DNA from: Shinella sp. WSJ-2
GTDB lineage: Bacteria > Pseudomonadota > Alphaproteobacteria > Rhizobiales > Rhizobiaceae
Reading direction: 5' to 3'
Length of the DNA: 64,000 nucleotides
Assembly: GCF_003432075.1 (NCBI RefSeq)
Contig: NZ_QWBU01000012.1
Span: 50,213-114,212, forward strand
Below, piece after piece: positions 58,008 to 64,000 of the stretch. The notes under the pieces were generated by a model. It saw only the letters and a program-made list of their open reading frames with translations, did no database searches and was not told the origin of the DNA. The translations under genes and the position numbers were made by a program. Each line of letters begins with the position of its first letter. Position 1 is the first letter of the stretch.

Positions 58008-59275
58008 CAGGCCCTCTCGCCTTCGCCGCTAAGGCGTGCCAACACGGCATCCGATCCCTCCAGCGCGAGCTCGGAGAGCAAGGCCTCTTCCGCCGCTTCA
58101 TCTCCTGCCAGCAGGCTGCGCGCCTCCTTGGGCAACTGGCGCAGCATGTCCGCCAGCGTCTCGCGCAGCTCCGCGCGATAGGCGTGTGTCGAAACGACAT
58201 CCTCCCGAATCAGCCGGGCGAGTTCCGTGACCGGTCCGGCATCGATACCGGCCTCGACGAGCGGCGCGGACACGGCAAGTTCGACGGCCTCGATCCAGCA
58301 TTCGCCCAGCGAAGCCGCGATGTTCTGCACCTCACCGAGCAGCAGGTCTTCATCGCGTCGCAAACGCCAGGCGAGCGGGGTGGCTCCCGTCATGGCGAGA
58401 CGCGCGACGAGATGGGCACCGTTTGCGGCCTCGCGGGCCTTGGCGAGCACGGCTTCCGTGCAATCGAGCATGCCCGACCAGTCATCAATACCGGAGAGAT
58501 CGACGGATAGCCGCTCAAACACGGCGACGGCTACGGGACGCTCCTCGCAGGTGATGACGCCATCCTCGCCGATCGTGGCGAGCGTCACGCCTTTGCCGCC
58601 GCCTTCATTGATATCGCGACCCTGGGGGTTGCCGGGCATGACGATCCAAGGCCGCTCCTGATGGACGCGGCGCTGGTGGATGTGGCCGAGCGCCCAATAA
58701 TCGAAGCCGTGGGCGGCAAGCTCCGCGACGCTTGTCGGCGCATAGGGATCATGGCGGCTGCCGCCGGCAAGGCTCGTATGCAGCATGCCGATATTCACGG
58801 CATCCGCGACGGGTGCGCGAAACGTCGGCAGCAGCGAGGTGGGCGCGTGCGGCTGGGCGAAGCTGACGCCATGCACGTGGATTTCCCGGCCGTTTGCCAG
58901 CGCACCGGCCTTGGCCGGTTTGCCGCGTCCGTCGAAGAGATGCACGTTGGGCGGAAAGGTCAGCTCGCGGGTGATCTGCGACTGCGCATCGTGGTTGCCG
59001 CGAATGAGAAAGACGCGGATGCCGGCCGCGTCCAGCCGCCGCATCTCGCCCATCAGAAAGAGCGCGGTGGCCATCGAGGTCTGCGCGCCGTCATAAAGAT
59101 CGCCGGCGATCAGGACGGCATCCACCGCCTCGCCGATGGCGAGATCGACGATGCGCGAGAGCGCCTTGCGTGTCGCGCCGCGCACGAGGTCGCCGAGCTC
59201 GGCATTGCGCAGGGCCAGCGACGAAAGCGGCGAATCGAGATGCAGGTCTGCGGTGTGGATGAAGCGGAAAGGCAT
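58007..59275 (-). CDS. YhaO-type DNA repair exonuclease (SbcD/Mre11-like)
   Basis: A 422-residue calcineurin-like metallophosphoesterase. The metal-site motifs are FIHTADLHLDSPL near the start, DAVLIAGDLYDGAQTS, FLIRGNHDAQS and DYWALGHIHQRRVHQ. A C-terminal domain for contact with the ATPase occupies the last 150 residues. Such proteins are the nuclease subunit of SbcCD-like complexes, here of the YhaO branch. The start at 59275 is the ATG of MPFRFIHTAD. It is translated in overlap with the downstream yhaN-like gene. An integrase-bearing island begins on its 5' side. Confidence 0.92.
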   Translation of the reverse strand: MPFRFIHTADLHLDSPLSSLALRNAELGDLVRGATRKALSRIVDLAIGEAVDAVLIAGDLYDGAQTSMATALFLMGEMRRLDAAGIRVFLIRGNHDAQSQITRELTFPPNVHLFDGRGKPAKAGALANGREIHVHGVSFAQPHAPTSLLPTFRAPVADAVNIGMLHTSLAGGSRHDPYAPTSVAELAAHGFDYWALGHIHQRRVHQERPWIVMPGNPQGRDINEGGGKGVTLATIGEDGVITCEERPVAVAVFERLSVDLSGIDDWSGMLDCTEAVLAKAREAANGAHLVARLAMTGATPLAWRLRRDEDLLLGEVQNIAASLGECWIEAVELAVSAPLVEAGIDAGPVTELARLIREDVVSTHAYRAELRETLADMLRQLPKEARSLLAGDEAAEEALLSELALEGSDAVLARLSGEGERA

Positions 59276-59849
59276 GGCCGGACAATCGCCTCCCCCCTCT
59301 TCGGGGTCAATGCTTGCAGGCCAAAGGGGACCGTTATGCAGGGGGAATTCACCCCACCCTGAAATGGGCGCCGAAAAACAAAGAATAATGCCGGCAGCCT
59401 GGCCGTTCGCATTTACAGTGATCGTTCAATATCTATGAGAGCGATACGTGCCAATTTTCTCAGCCTTTTCAACGAGATACATGCAAAATAGGGGTTTTCG
59501 TGCTAAATTTCGCGCTAAAGAGCGCAAACTAAGCATCAGATTACTTCCGAAAGTGAAAACTTGTTTTGAGAACAAATTGTGGAAAAAATCGCAAAATGCA
59601 GAATTTGATTTGATTTCAAACTTTGGAGAAACGGTTTTTTACACGCCGGAGCGAAAATATTGCTTGACGATGGCTCTGCTAAAGAATATTCGGATTTTTG
59701 TGCTTGTACAAGCATTAGTTCGCCTTTTCAAGCCGCGCTTTTTTGGCGCTGCCGTGGCGACCCATCAAATCCCCATCACGAATAAACTTTCGAGGACCGG
59801 CAAACAGCCGTCATTAATCATGCAAAATTCAATATTGGACGAAGACGAA
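59276..59849. other. AT-rich leader region of the island
   Basis: The 574 bp between the nuclease gene and the recombinase change from GC-rich to clearly AT-rich near 59440, which marks the likely left edge of acquired DNA. An open frame runs from 59448 into the recombinase but has AT-rich codons, no family likeness and an internal promoter, so I treat it as leader. No direct repeat or tRNA remnant that would mark an att site was recognised. Confidence 0.5.
59663..59691 (+). promoter_or_regulatory. Putative promoter of the recombinase gene
   Basis: A perfect CTTGAC (59663-59668) is followed after 17 bp by ATATTC (59686-59691). A transcript starting near 59698 would exclude the ATG at 59448 and supports the internal start at 59850, with a 150 nt leader. 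Confidence 0.5.
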
Positions 59850-61304
59850 ATGGCAAATGTTAAGGTGAAAAATTTGCACATGCGTAAATGTGCTGAAGGT
59901 CACATGTGGTATTTTCTCAAAGCCGTACCAAAATCCCGCATCGATCAGGTTGGCTGTACGCAAATCTGGCTTTCTCTCGGCACAGATGATCTTGCTGAAG
60001 CGGTGAAACGCGTCGAACCCATCCGTAACAAATACGATTTGTTGTTCCGCTCGGATCGCCGCCTGTCGCCTGCCGATCTGATGGAAACGAAGGAACCGAA
60101 GGCTGTCGCGAAGGTGCAGACCGACCTTGGCTTGCCTCACGTTTCCAGCAAGGACTTCCTCCACGCTGAGTTCGAAGACTCGGTGCTGATGGTCATGAAA
60201 GCGCACGGCTTCATCAAAGATTTCCCCGATCCACCGAAAGAGGTCATCGCGGCAGTTTATGGCGCGACCGACCCCAATGGCATTCTGGTGTCAGAAGCAA
60301 CCGAACGGTACGCGGCAGAAAACCGTGCAAAGTTCTTGGACCTGAAACCCCATGCGCGTGAGCGGAAAAAGCGCCGTTGGGAACTATCCATGCTCGATTT
60401 CATCAATCGCGTTGGTGATCTCGACATCCGGACCATCACCAGAGCACACGCCAACAACTTCATGAACTGGCTGGTGGAACGGGCTGACAAGAAGGAAATG
60501 ACCATCGAAACGGCTCGAATGAAGCTGTATCAGGTCTCCATGATCGTCGTTGACCTTCTCCATAAGGTCTACAACATTGACGAAGACCCTTTTCATAAGG
60601 TCACGATCAAAGCCAAACCCAAGCACGAGAAGAGCACAAAGCCCTTCACAGACGAGCAAATGCTTGTCGTGAACCAGCTACAGCCGCGCTACCAAGTTAC
60701 GCGCGACTTGATGGACCTAACACTGTGCACTGGTGCCGGTATGACCGAATTGCTCGGTCTGGCAGCGGAGGACATTTTCCTCGATCACGAGTACCCGCAC
60801 ATCATCTTGCGCCCTAACCGCTTCAGGGCGGCTTTGAAAAATGACAATCGCCCCCGCGCGCTGCCACTTTGGGGACCAGCATTAGAGGCGATGAAACGCC
60901 ATCCTGAAGGCTTCCCCGAATGCCGGCATGACAAGGGTGACGAAGAAGCGCGCGGCGAAGTCAACCGCATGCTGAAGGCGGTGCAGATTGATAGGTCGTG
61001 GAATTCATTCCGACACTACTTTGAAGACGCCCTACGCAACTCACATGCACAAGACAGCGTCCGGTCCGAAATAATGGGTCACACGCAAGGAATAGACGGC
61101 TGGTACGGCAACGGTCTCGTGCTGGAGAACCGGTACAAAGCCATTGAAAATGCAATGAAATACATCGCGGAATGCCAAGCAAAGGCGCTGCAAAAATTAC
61201 AGGAGAGAGGCGAAACGATAGAAGTAGACTACACACCGCAAAAAATTAGACACAAGAAAAGAAAGCTCACACCACGAGAGAGTAAAACACCCGTAAATGC
61301 ATAA
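59850..61304 (+). CDS. Divergent tyrosine-type site-specific recombinase
   Basis: A 484-residue integrase-like protein starting MANVKVKNLHMRK. The N-terminal part has the DUF6538-like pattern seen in many rhizobial integrases (WYFLKAVPKSRI, then LSLGTDDLAEAVKRVEP). A core-binding domain follows at about 145-245 and the catalytic domain at about 265-440. The box I region reads TGAGMTELLGL, so the catalytic Arg is Gly297. In box II NSFRHYF replaces the usual H-x-x-R start, giving Asn385 with Arg388 kept. EIMGHTQG and a candidate nucleophile in GWYGNG are present. It may be inactive, or use unusual residues. Codon use is more AT-rich than in neighbours, consistent with acquisition. Confidence 0.8.
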   Translation: MANVKVKNLHMRKCAEGHMWYFLKAVPKSRIDQVGCTQIWLSLGTDDLAEAVKRVEPIRNKYDLLFRSDRRLSPADLMETKEPKAVAKVQTDLGLPHVSSKDFLHAEFEDSVLMVMKAHGFIKDFPDPPKEVIAAVYGATDPNGILVSEATERYAAENRAKFLDLKPHARERKKRRWELSMLDFINRVGDLDIRTITRAHANNFMNWLVERADKKEMTIETARMKLYQVSMIVVDLLHKVYNIDEDPFHKVTIKAKPKHEKSTKPFTDEQMLVVNQLQPRYQVTRDLMDLTLCTGAGMTELLGLAAEDIFLDHEYPHIILRPNRFRAALKNDNRPRALPLWGPALEAMKRHPEGFPECRHDKGDEEARGEVNRMLKAVQIDRSWNSFRHYFEDALRNSHAQDSVRSEIMGHTQGIDGWYGNGLVLENRYKAIENAMKYIAECQAKALQKLQERGETIEVDYTPQKIRHKKRKLTPRESKTPVNA

Positions 61305-61467
61305 CATCATCGATCAAATGTACGCAGATAAGGAAGCGCGCAACGATTTTCTAAACGGATACCATCACGACATCATGACGATGCTGAAGAAAGGTTTTCG
61401 TGAAATGGCGACAGACCACATGGAAAACTTGAATAGGCTTCGTCAACGGTTCTCACTATTTGACTGA
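61297..61467 (+). CDS. Small hypothetical protein overlapping the recombinase
   Basis: A 56-residue frame (MHNIIDQMYADKEARNDFLNG and so on, ending RQRFSLFD) that begins inside the last codons of the recombinase gene with an 8 bp overlap. It is helical and charged, with five internal Met residues. A strong terminator follows 20 bp after its stop, so it would end the recombinase transcript. Small genes in this position are often excisionases, but there is no clear HTH here. The call rests on overlap, codon pattern and terminator. Confidence 0.5.
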   Translation: MHNIIDQMYADKEARNDFLNGYHHDIMTMLKKGFREMATDHMENLNRLRQRFSLFD

Positions 61468-61485
61468 GAGCGATTACTAATCACA

Positions 61486-61618
61486 GAAAAAACCCGGTTC
61501 CCGAAAGGTGCCGGGTTTTTCTTTGTCCAATCAGAAAATGCGAAAGCCGGGGCGTGTTGCAACTCACCACCCCGGCTCATGTCGCGGAAGGAGATTCTGG
61601 GGGAACACAACCGCGACA
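61486..61618 (-). ncRNA. Candidate sRNA with anti-Shine-Dalgarno loop
   Basis: On the minus strand a promoter-like element (61625-61652) precedes about 133 nt that fold into three stems and end at an intrinsic terminator. Stem 1 pairs TGTCGCGG with CCGCGACA (61580-61618); its loop carries TTCCCCC and TCTCCTT, complementary to ribosome-binding sites. Stem 2 pairs AGCCGGGG with CCCCGGCT (61545-61577). Stem 3 is the terminator at 61487-61521. No reading frame of note is present. CUCCU-bearing loops are common in alphaproteobacterial regulatory sRNAs. It resembles no specific family that I can name. Confidence 0.45.
61487..61521. terminator. Bidirectional intrinsic terminator
   Basis: AAAAACCCGG (61488-61497) pairs with CCGGGTTTTT (61511-61520) around a 13-base loop, giving T tracts in both directions. 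It can end the recombinase operon on the plus strand and the candidate sRNA on the minus strand. Confidence 0.85.
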
Positions 61619-61624
61619 AAGCTG

Positions 61625-61652
61625 AGATAGTGCGCCTGTAAACGGCGACAAG
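61625..61652 (-). promoter_or_regulatory. Putative promoter of the island sRNA
   Basis: On the minus strand CTTGTC (61652-61647) and CTATCT (61630-61625) are 16 bp apart, close to CTTGAC-N17-CTATAT. The predicted start near 61618 coincides with the 5' edge of the first stem. Confidence 0.45.
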
Positions 61653-61699
61653 AGGCGAACGCCTGTACATTACAGGATCAACACGTGCGCTAGCGTACG

Positions 61700-61734
61700 A
61701 AAAAGGCGCGCAACCGCTCCAGCAATTGCGCGCC
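61700..61734 (-). terminator. Intrinsic terminator on the minus strand
   Basis: GGCGCGCAA and TTGCGCGCC form a perfect 9-bp stem (61705-61713 with 61726-61734) with a 12-base loop. On the minus strand it is followed by TTTTT (AAAAA at 61700-61704 on the plus strand). It lies 63 bp after the small gene ending at 61797. A second hairpin (GGCTTCCT/AGGAAGCC, 61759-61785) lies between them. Confidence 0.75.
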
Positions 61735-61796
61735 CTCATCCCCGGAAACCTTGGAGGGGGCTTCCTGAAGCGAAGATAGGAAGCCGCCACTTTTGG

Positions 61797-61964
61797 TCAA
61801 GCGTCATCCACAATCGAAAGTCCGAGGCGCGCTCGCTGCCCATCATACCAGTTGCGCGCAAAGCGCTCGTTTTTAAACGAACGACGCATCTGTTCGCCGC
61901 CTTCAACAAGGACAACGATCCACTCTTCGTTTTCTTCGAACATAATGATTGAGTTGAGCCGCAC
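61797..61964 (-). CDS. Small hypothetical island protein
   Basis: A 55-residue soluble protein with a regular hydrophobic/charged pattern (IIMFEENEEWIVVLVEGGEQMRRSFKNERFARNWYDGQRARLGL). The first half looks like a beta-hairpin and the second like an amphipathic helix. I choose a GTG at 61964 because a GAGG lies 8 bp upstream; the ATG at 61979 (five codons earlier) has no such site. Proteins of this kind are frequent in rhizobial islands and have no known role. It is followed by an intrinsic terminator. Confidence 0.6.
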   Translation of the reverse strand: MRLNSIIMFEENEEWIVVLVEGGEQMRRSFKNERFARNWYDGQRARLGLSIVDDA

Positions 61965-62125
61965 TGCCGAACCTCGCATCGGGCGAAGGTGTCAAACTCC
62001 AGAGGCAGCGCCCTGACCAGAAAAAGCTGCCGTTAGATGCACGATACGCGCTCCGTGCGACAAGTCCATGATTTGTTCTCGCCGCGACAAATTTTCCTAT
62101 ATGCGACATCGCTAATCGAGCGCGC

Positions 62126-62155
62126 AAAAAAGAACCCGGCTCTGAAGAACCGGGT
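62126..62155 (-). terminator. Intrinsic terminator of the 62.2-62.9 kb operon
   Basis: ACCCGG (62134-62139) pairs with CCGGGT (62150-62155). Read on the minus strand the stem is followed by TCTTTTTT. It lies 45 bp after the end of the orphan frame at 62200, which suggests that frame belongs to the transcript. Confidence 0.75.
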
Positions 62156-62199
62156 GCAAGGGGTACCTTTGGACTGCGCCATCCCATTGGCGACGGTTT

Positions 62200-62445
62200 T
62201 CAGTGTACGCAGTCGAGTACGATTTTCAAGCGGTTGACTCCAATTCCACGCGGAACATAATAGGAACCATGTCTGTTCCGGAATGCGAATGGCTGTCCTA
62301 CGAAGGCCTGCTTGGCAGCGATGCACCGACGCTTGGCACTCTCCTGCCAGACCTTCAGCTTGGCGTCTTCTGCCAGCCGTGCAGCCGCACAATTCCGGTG
62401 GATCGCGAAGAGCTTGCCGCCAGAGCGCCGCGATACTCGGCACCT
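62200..62445 (-). pseudogene. Coding-like frame without start codon
   Basis: An open frame of 82 codons with no ATG, GTG or TTG after its upstream stop, but with protein-like content: KLFAIHRNCAAARLAED, then KLKVWQESAKRRCIAAKQ and HGSYYVPRGIGVNRLK to a TGA at 62200. Third positions are G/C-rich as in genes nearby. It overlaps the 3' part of the gene at 62355-62624 and is in the -1 phase to it. Either it is reached by frameshifting, or a base change removed its start or fused frame. It precedes a terminator directly, as a last cistron would. Confidence 0.4.
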
Positions 62446-62624
62446 TTATCGGTCAGACGATACGTCCAGCGGTCGGCCTCATCGTCATCAAATTCCACAA
62501 GGCCTAAATCCCGGGCACGGATCGCGGTCTTCAGCCCAACCCCGGTAGGACAGCGGCGGAATTGCACAGTGTCGAGATAGTCGATTAGTGCGTGCAATCG
62601 CTTTGTCGGTTCAGCCTTTGCCAA
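62355..62624 (-). CDS. Small winged-helix-like hypothetical protein
   Basis: An 89-residue protein. Residues 5-68 look like a compact winged helix (KRLHALIDYLDTVQFRR, then AIRARDLGLVEFDDDEADRWTYRLTDKGAEYRGAL, with the LTDKG wing typical of MarR/PadR-like folds). The last 20 residues (SSSRSTGIVRLHGWQKTPS) look unlike protein and overlap the orphan frame. The TTG at 62624 is preceded by GGGGAG at 10 bp. It follows the gene at 62642 by 17 bp. A DNA-binding role is possible but unproven. Confidence 0.6.
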   Translation of the reverse strand: MAKAEPTKRLHALIDYLDTVQFRRCPTGVGLKTAIRARDLGLVEFDDDEADRWTYRLTDKGAEYRGALAASSSRSTGIVRLHGWQKTPS

Positions 62625-62641
62625 CGCGCTATCTCCCCACG

Positions 62642-62911
62642 CTAATCGACAACCAGACCGATCATCTTCTTTGAGACGAGCAGCCGACGATAGCCGTCTT
62701 CCGGAAAATTCAGGATGTCGAGCAGGGACATTAGATCAACGCGCAAAAGGCATTCGTACATCGCCATCGCTCCAATCTCGTCGCTGTCCGTGTCTATGCG
62801 CAATTCACGTCGCTGCGCTATGGCGGCTGCTCGGCATTCTTCCACTGTCAAGGCGAAAAATAGCGTGTCATCGCTGCCGGGTGACACTTGGTACGCGTAT
62901 AAAGTTTGCAT
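62642..62911 (-). CDS. Hypothetical island protein
   Basis: An 89-residue acidic soluble protein (MQTLYAYQVSPGSDDTLFFALTVEECRAAAIAQRREL and so on, ending KKMIGLVVD). No signal peptide or membrane segment and no family I recognise. The ATG at 62911 is preceded by CAGGAGACAGC, a strong ribosome-binding site; an in-frame start at 62932 is less likely. It heads a small minus-strand operon with the winged-helix-like gene. It is divergent from the DUF6894 gene. Confidence 0.65.
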   Translation of the reverse strand: MQTLYAYQVSPGSDDTLFFALTVEECRAAAIAQRRELRIDTDSDEIGAMAMYECLLRVDLMSLLDILNFPEDGYRRLLVSKKMIGLVVD

Positions 62912-63044
62912 GCTGTCTCCTGCTCCAGCCAAGTACGCACAAGCAAGCGGACTGGATGCATCCCGACTGAAATTTTTTTGGGGACTTGGACAGCGCCAAG
63001 GGGACCATGCGGAACATTGCGGGCAATTTTTGATTTCACGAACT

Positions 63045-63281
63045 ATGCCACGGTTTTATTTTCATATTCGCGACGGCGACGTCCATGAAATCGACCCGGA
63101 CGGGTTGGAATTCGCTTCTCTTGAAGACGCAGTTGTGGACGCCCGAAAGGCGGCGCGGGAAATGCTGGCAGAGAAGCTGATTGCGAATGAACACATCGAC
63201 GGTCAGCGGTTCGAGATCGCCGACGAAACGGGTAACGTTGTCGAGACGGTGCCGTTCAAATCGGTGCTTCGCCTGAACTAA
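63045..63281 (+). CDS. DUF6894 family protein
   Basis: A 78-residue protein starting MPRFYFHIRDGDVHEIDPDGLEFASLEDAVVDARKAAREML, the N-terminal pattern of DUF6894, which is abundant and multi-copy in Rhizobiales genomes and plasmids. The second half (GQRFEIADETGNVVETVPF) is a beta-rich tail. The function is unknown. The frame is open upstream to 62715, but the family start is the ATG at 63045. A divergent small operon lies on its 5' side. Confidence 0.8.
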   Translation: MPRFYFHIRDGDVHEIDPDGLEFASLEDAVVDARKAAREMLAEKLIANEHIDGQRFEIADETGNVVETVPFKSVLRLN

Positions 63282-63389
63282 TCACGGGCGCGTGATGTAC
63301 CACCAACCAAACACAATCGCGGCGAACCAGATCGCGCTTACCATCCCGTACATGACCGCTAATTGAAGCTCGCTGCCCATGCGGCGCAT
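63282..63389 (-). CDS. 35-residue single-pass membrane peptide
   Basis: A short frame converging on the DUF6894 gene with no spacing. It encodes a charged N-terminus (MRRMGSELQLAVMYG) and one hydrophobic segment (MVSAIWFAAIVFGWWYI) ending TRP. There is no good ribosome-binding site before either Met. It is listed because the membrane segment is clear and the space is otherwise empty. Confidence 0.35.
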   Translation of the reverse strand: MRRMGSELQLAVMYGMVSAIWFAAIVFGWWYITRP

Positions 63390-63519
63390 TCTAGCCGACA
63401 TTTGTCGCAGTTAGAAGATGGGCGAAAGTGTGGCGGCATGTGGTCGGAAGGGTCCTTGCCGAATAAACCTTTAAGCTGTAGCGTTGTCACCAATCGACCT
63501 ATGATTGGCGGGGTTCGAC

Positions 63520-63762
63520 ATGGCTGGCATGACAATCGTCAAAGCGTACTCGACGCGTCAACGCCAACTGGTTGCGCTCGTGCCTGTCTGGTGCGACCAC
63601 GACGATTGGTCAGTTGGTGATGTTATCGCCATTGCTGAAGATCGCCTACGACAGCGGCTTTGCGATGACGTCGCTGATTTACGATTTGAAGTTGAGGCGT
63701 CACGCGATGGACCGCCACCATATCCGACACACCAGTCTCGACTCGATGCAGACGACCGTTAA
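63520..63762 (+). CDS. Hypothetical island protein
   Basis: An 80-residue protein (MAGMTIVKAYSTRQRQLVALVPVWCDHDDWSVGDVIAIAEDRL and so on) with an N-terminal beta-hairpin pattern, one acidic helix and a Pro/Asp-rich tail. No signal, membrane segment or known family. The ATG at 63520 is preceded by GGCGGGG at a usable distance. A short hairpin (CCAATC/GATTGG, about 63490-63508) precedes the site. It ends 111 bp before the IS21-type element. Confidence 0.5.
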   Translation: MAGMTIVKAYSTRQRQLVALVPVWCDHDDWSVGDVIAIAEDRLRQRLCDDVADLRFEVEASRDGPPPYPTHQSRLDADDR

Positions 63763-63873
63763 GCCGCCTTCCTCTGCTTTTCGATGACGTGATTGACAGC
63801 GCGTTCAGCGTTACGCCCCTCACCCGAACAGTCTTACTGCCATGGTGTCGCCAAGAGCAGCATAGGCAATGGA

Positions 63874-64000
63874 TGTTGATTGCCACTGAGAACTGACCCG
63901 GCATAGCCCGATATTTCCATTGAGAATTGACCCATGTTTCAACCGTCCCTCGCGAGTTTTCAGCGAGGGCTGTGGAGTGATTGACATGGCGTTACTGAGC
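63874..64000 (+). mobile_element. Left end of an IS21-family insertion sequence (truncated by window)
   Basis: The end begins with TG at 63874 and carries two copies of a 17-bp subterminal repeat, CCACTGAGAACTGACCC (63883-63899) and CCATTGAGAATTGACCC (63917-63933), 15 of 17 identical and 34 bp apart. Such multiple terminal repeats typify IS21-family elements of rhizobia. A hairpin (CCCTCGC/GCGAGGG, 63947-63969) lies just before the transposase start. The right end and target duplication are outside the window. Confidence 0.75.
63986..64000 (+). CDS. istA: IS21-family transposase IstA, first five codons
   Basis: Only ATG GCG TTA CTG AGC (MALLS) is inside the window. The start follows GGAGTGATTGAC, and MALLS is a common beginning of rhizobial IstA proteins. 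The call depends on the IS21-type terminal repeats just upstream. IstA is the DDE transposase; an istB helper gene would be expected further on. Confidence 0.6.

Noticed and set aside
59448..59849. Use of the ATG at 59448 as recombinase start (618 residues)
   Set aside because: The extra 134 residues have AT-rich, protein-unlike content and contain a consensus promoter; the DUF6538-like N-terminus starts at 59850.
61443..61790. 115-codon minus-strand open frame
   Set aside because: It runs through several hairpins and two terminators, has no ribosome-binding site, and its content is Arg/Ser/Pro-rich noise.
62033..62443. 136-codon minus-strand frame starting GTG at 62443
   Set aside because: Its content is Arg/Cys/Trp-rich and it runs through a strong terminator; the neighbouring frame ending at 62200 looks far more protein-like.
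1..64000. CRISPR array
   Set aside because: No series of regularly spaced direct repeats was found; the only close repeats are the IS21 terminal repeats and the tRNA-Asp pair.

Overview
The window is chromosomal DNA from an alphaproteobacterium, most likely Rhizobiaceae (Ensifer, Shinella, Agrobacterium or Rhizobium type). Reasons: PleD/DivK side by side, a short 442-residue ProS, fused SecDF, a 14-subunit nuo operon with rhizobial accessory genes, a GTTC-N7-GTTC type LexA box, DUF1467 and DUF3572 proteins, and high GC with strong third-position bias. The genus cannot be fixed from the sequence alone.

Layout. 0-1.4 kb: pleD (cut by the window edge) and divK, cell-cycle and c-di-GMP signalling. 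1.5-5.1 kb: a DUF3572 protein, LexA-boxed dinB, a secreted L,D-transpeptidase and a frameshifted Imm10-like gene. 5.2-8.9 kb: dnaE and a 28-residue membrane peptide. 9.0-10.1 kb: an exported protein and a VOC protein. 10.1-13.4 kb: proS-lolCE-lolD operon. 13.7-13.9 kb: a promoter-to-terminator sRNA unit in the alpha-r9 position. 14.1-33.1 kb: DUF1467, then a minus-strand operon nuoA-B-C-D-(small exported protein)-E-F-(HhH protein)-G-H-I-J-K-L-M-N-birA-rnj. 33.4-34.9 kb: an SPFH protein, two identical tRNA-Asp genes and tRNA-Val. 35.0-38.6 kb: small genes, then a Pycsar-effector-like membrane protein divergent from a CHASE2 class III nucleotide cyclase. 38.6-46.8 kb: a complete histidine-utilisation cluster, hutC and hutF on the minus strand and hutI-H-G-U-D on the plus strand, with a GntR/HutC-type palindrome on the -10 between them. 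46.9-51.3 kb: aldo/keto reductase, orphan amino-acid binding protein, LysR regulator, FAD oxidoreductase. 51.3-54.4 kb: secDF and a small membrane protein. 54.5-59.3 kb: a YhaN/YhaO-type ATPase and nuclease pair. 59.4-64 kb: an AT-richer accessory island with a divergent tyrosine recombinase, small orphan genes, stacked terminators, a candidate sRNA and the left end of an IS21-family element.

How genes work together: the nuo genes build respiratory complex I. HutH, HutU, HutI, HutF and HutG convert histidine to glutamate by the five-step route, under HutC. LolCE/LolD export lipoproteins, and SecDF drives secretion. The most interesting items are the membrane effector and cyclase pair at 36-38.6 kb, the island sRNA candidate with an anti-Shine-Dalgarno loop at 61.5 kb, the paired HhH domains in the nuo operon, and a recombinase missing two catalytic residues. 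No CRISPR array or rRNA was seen.
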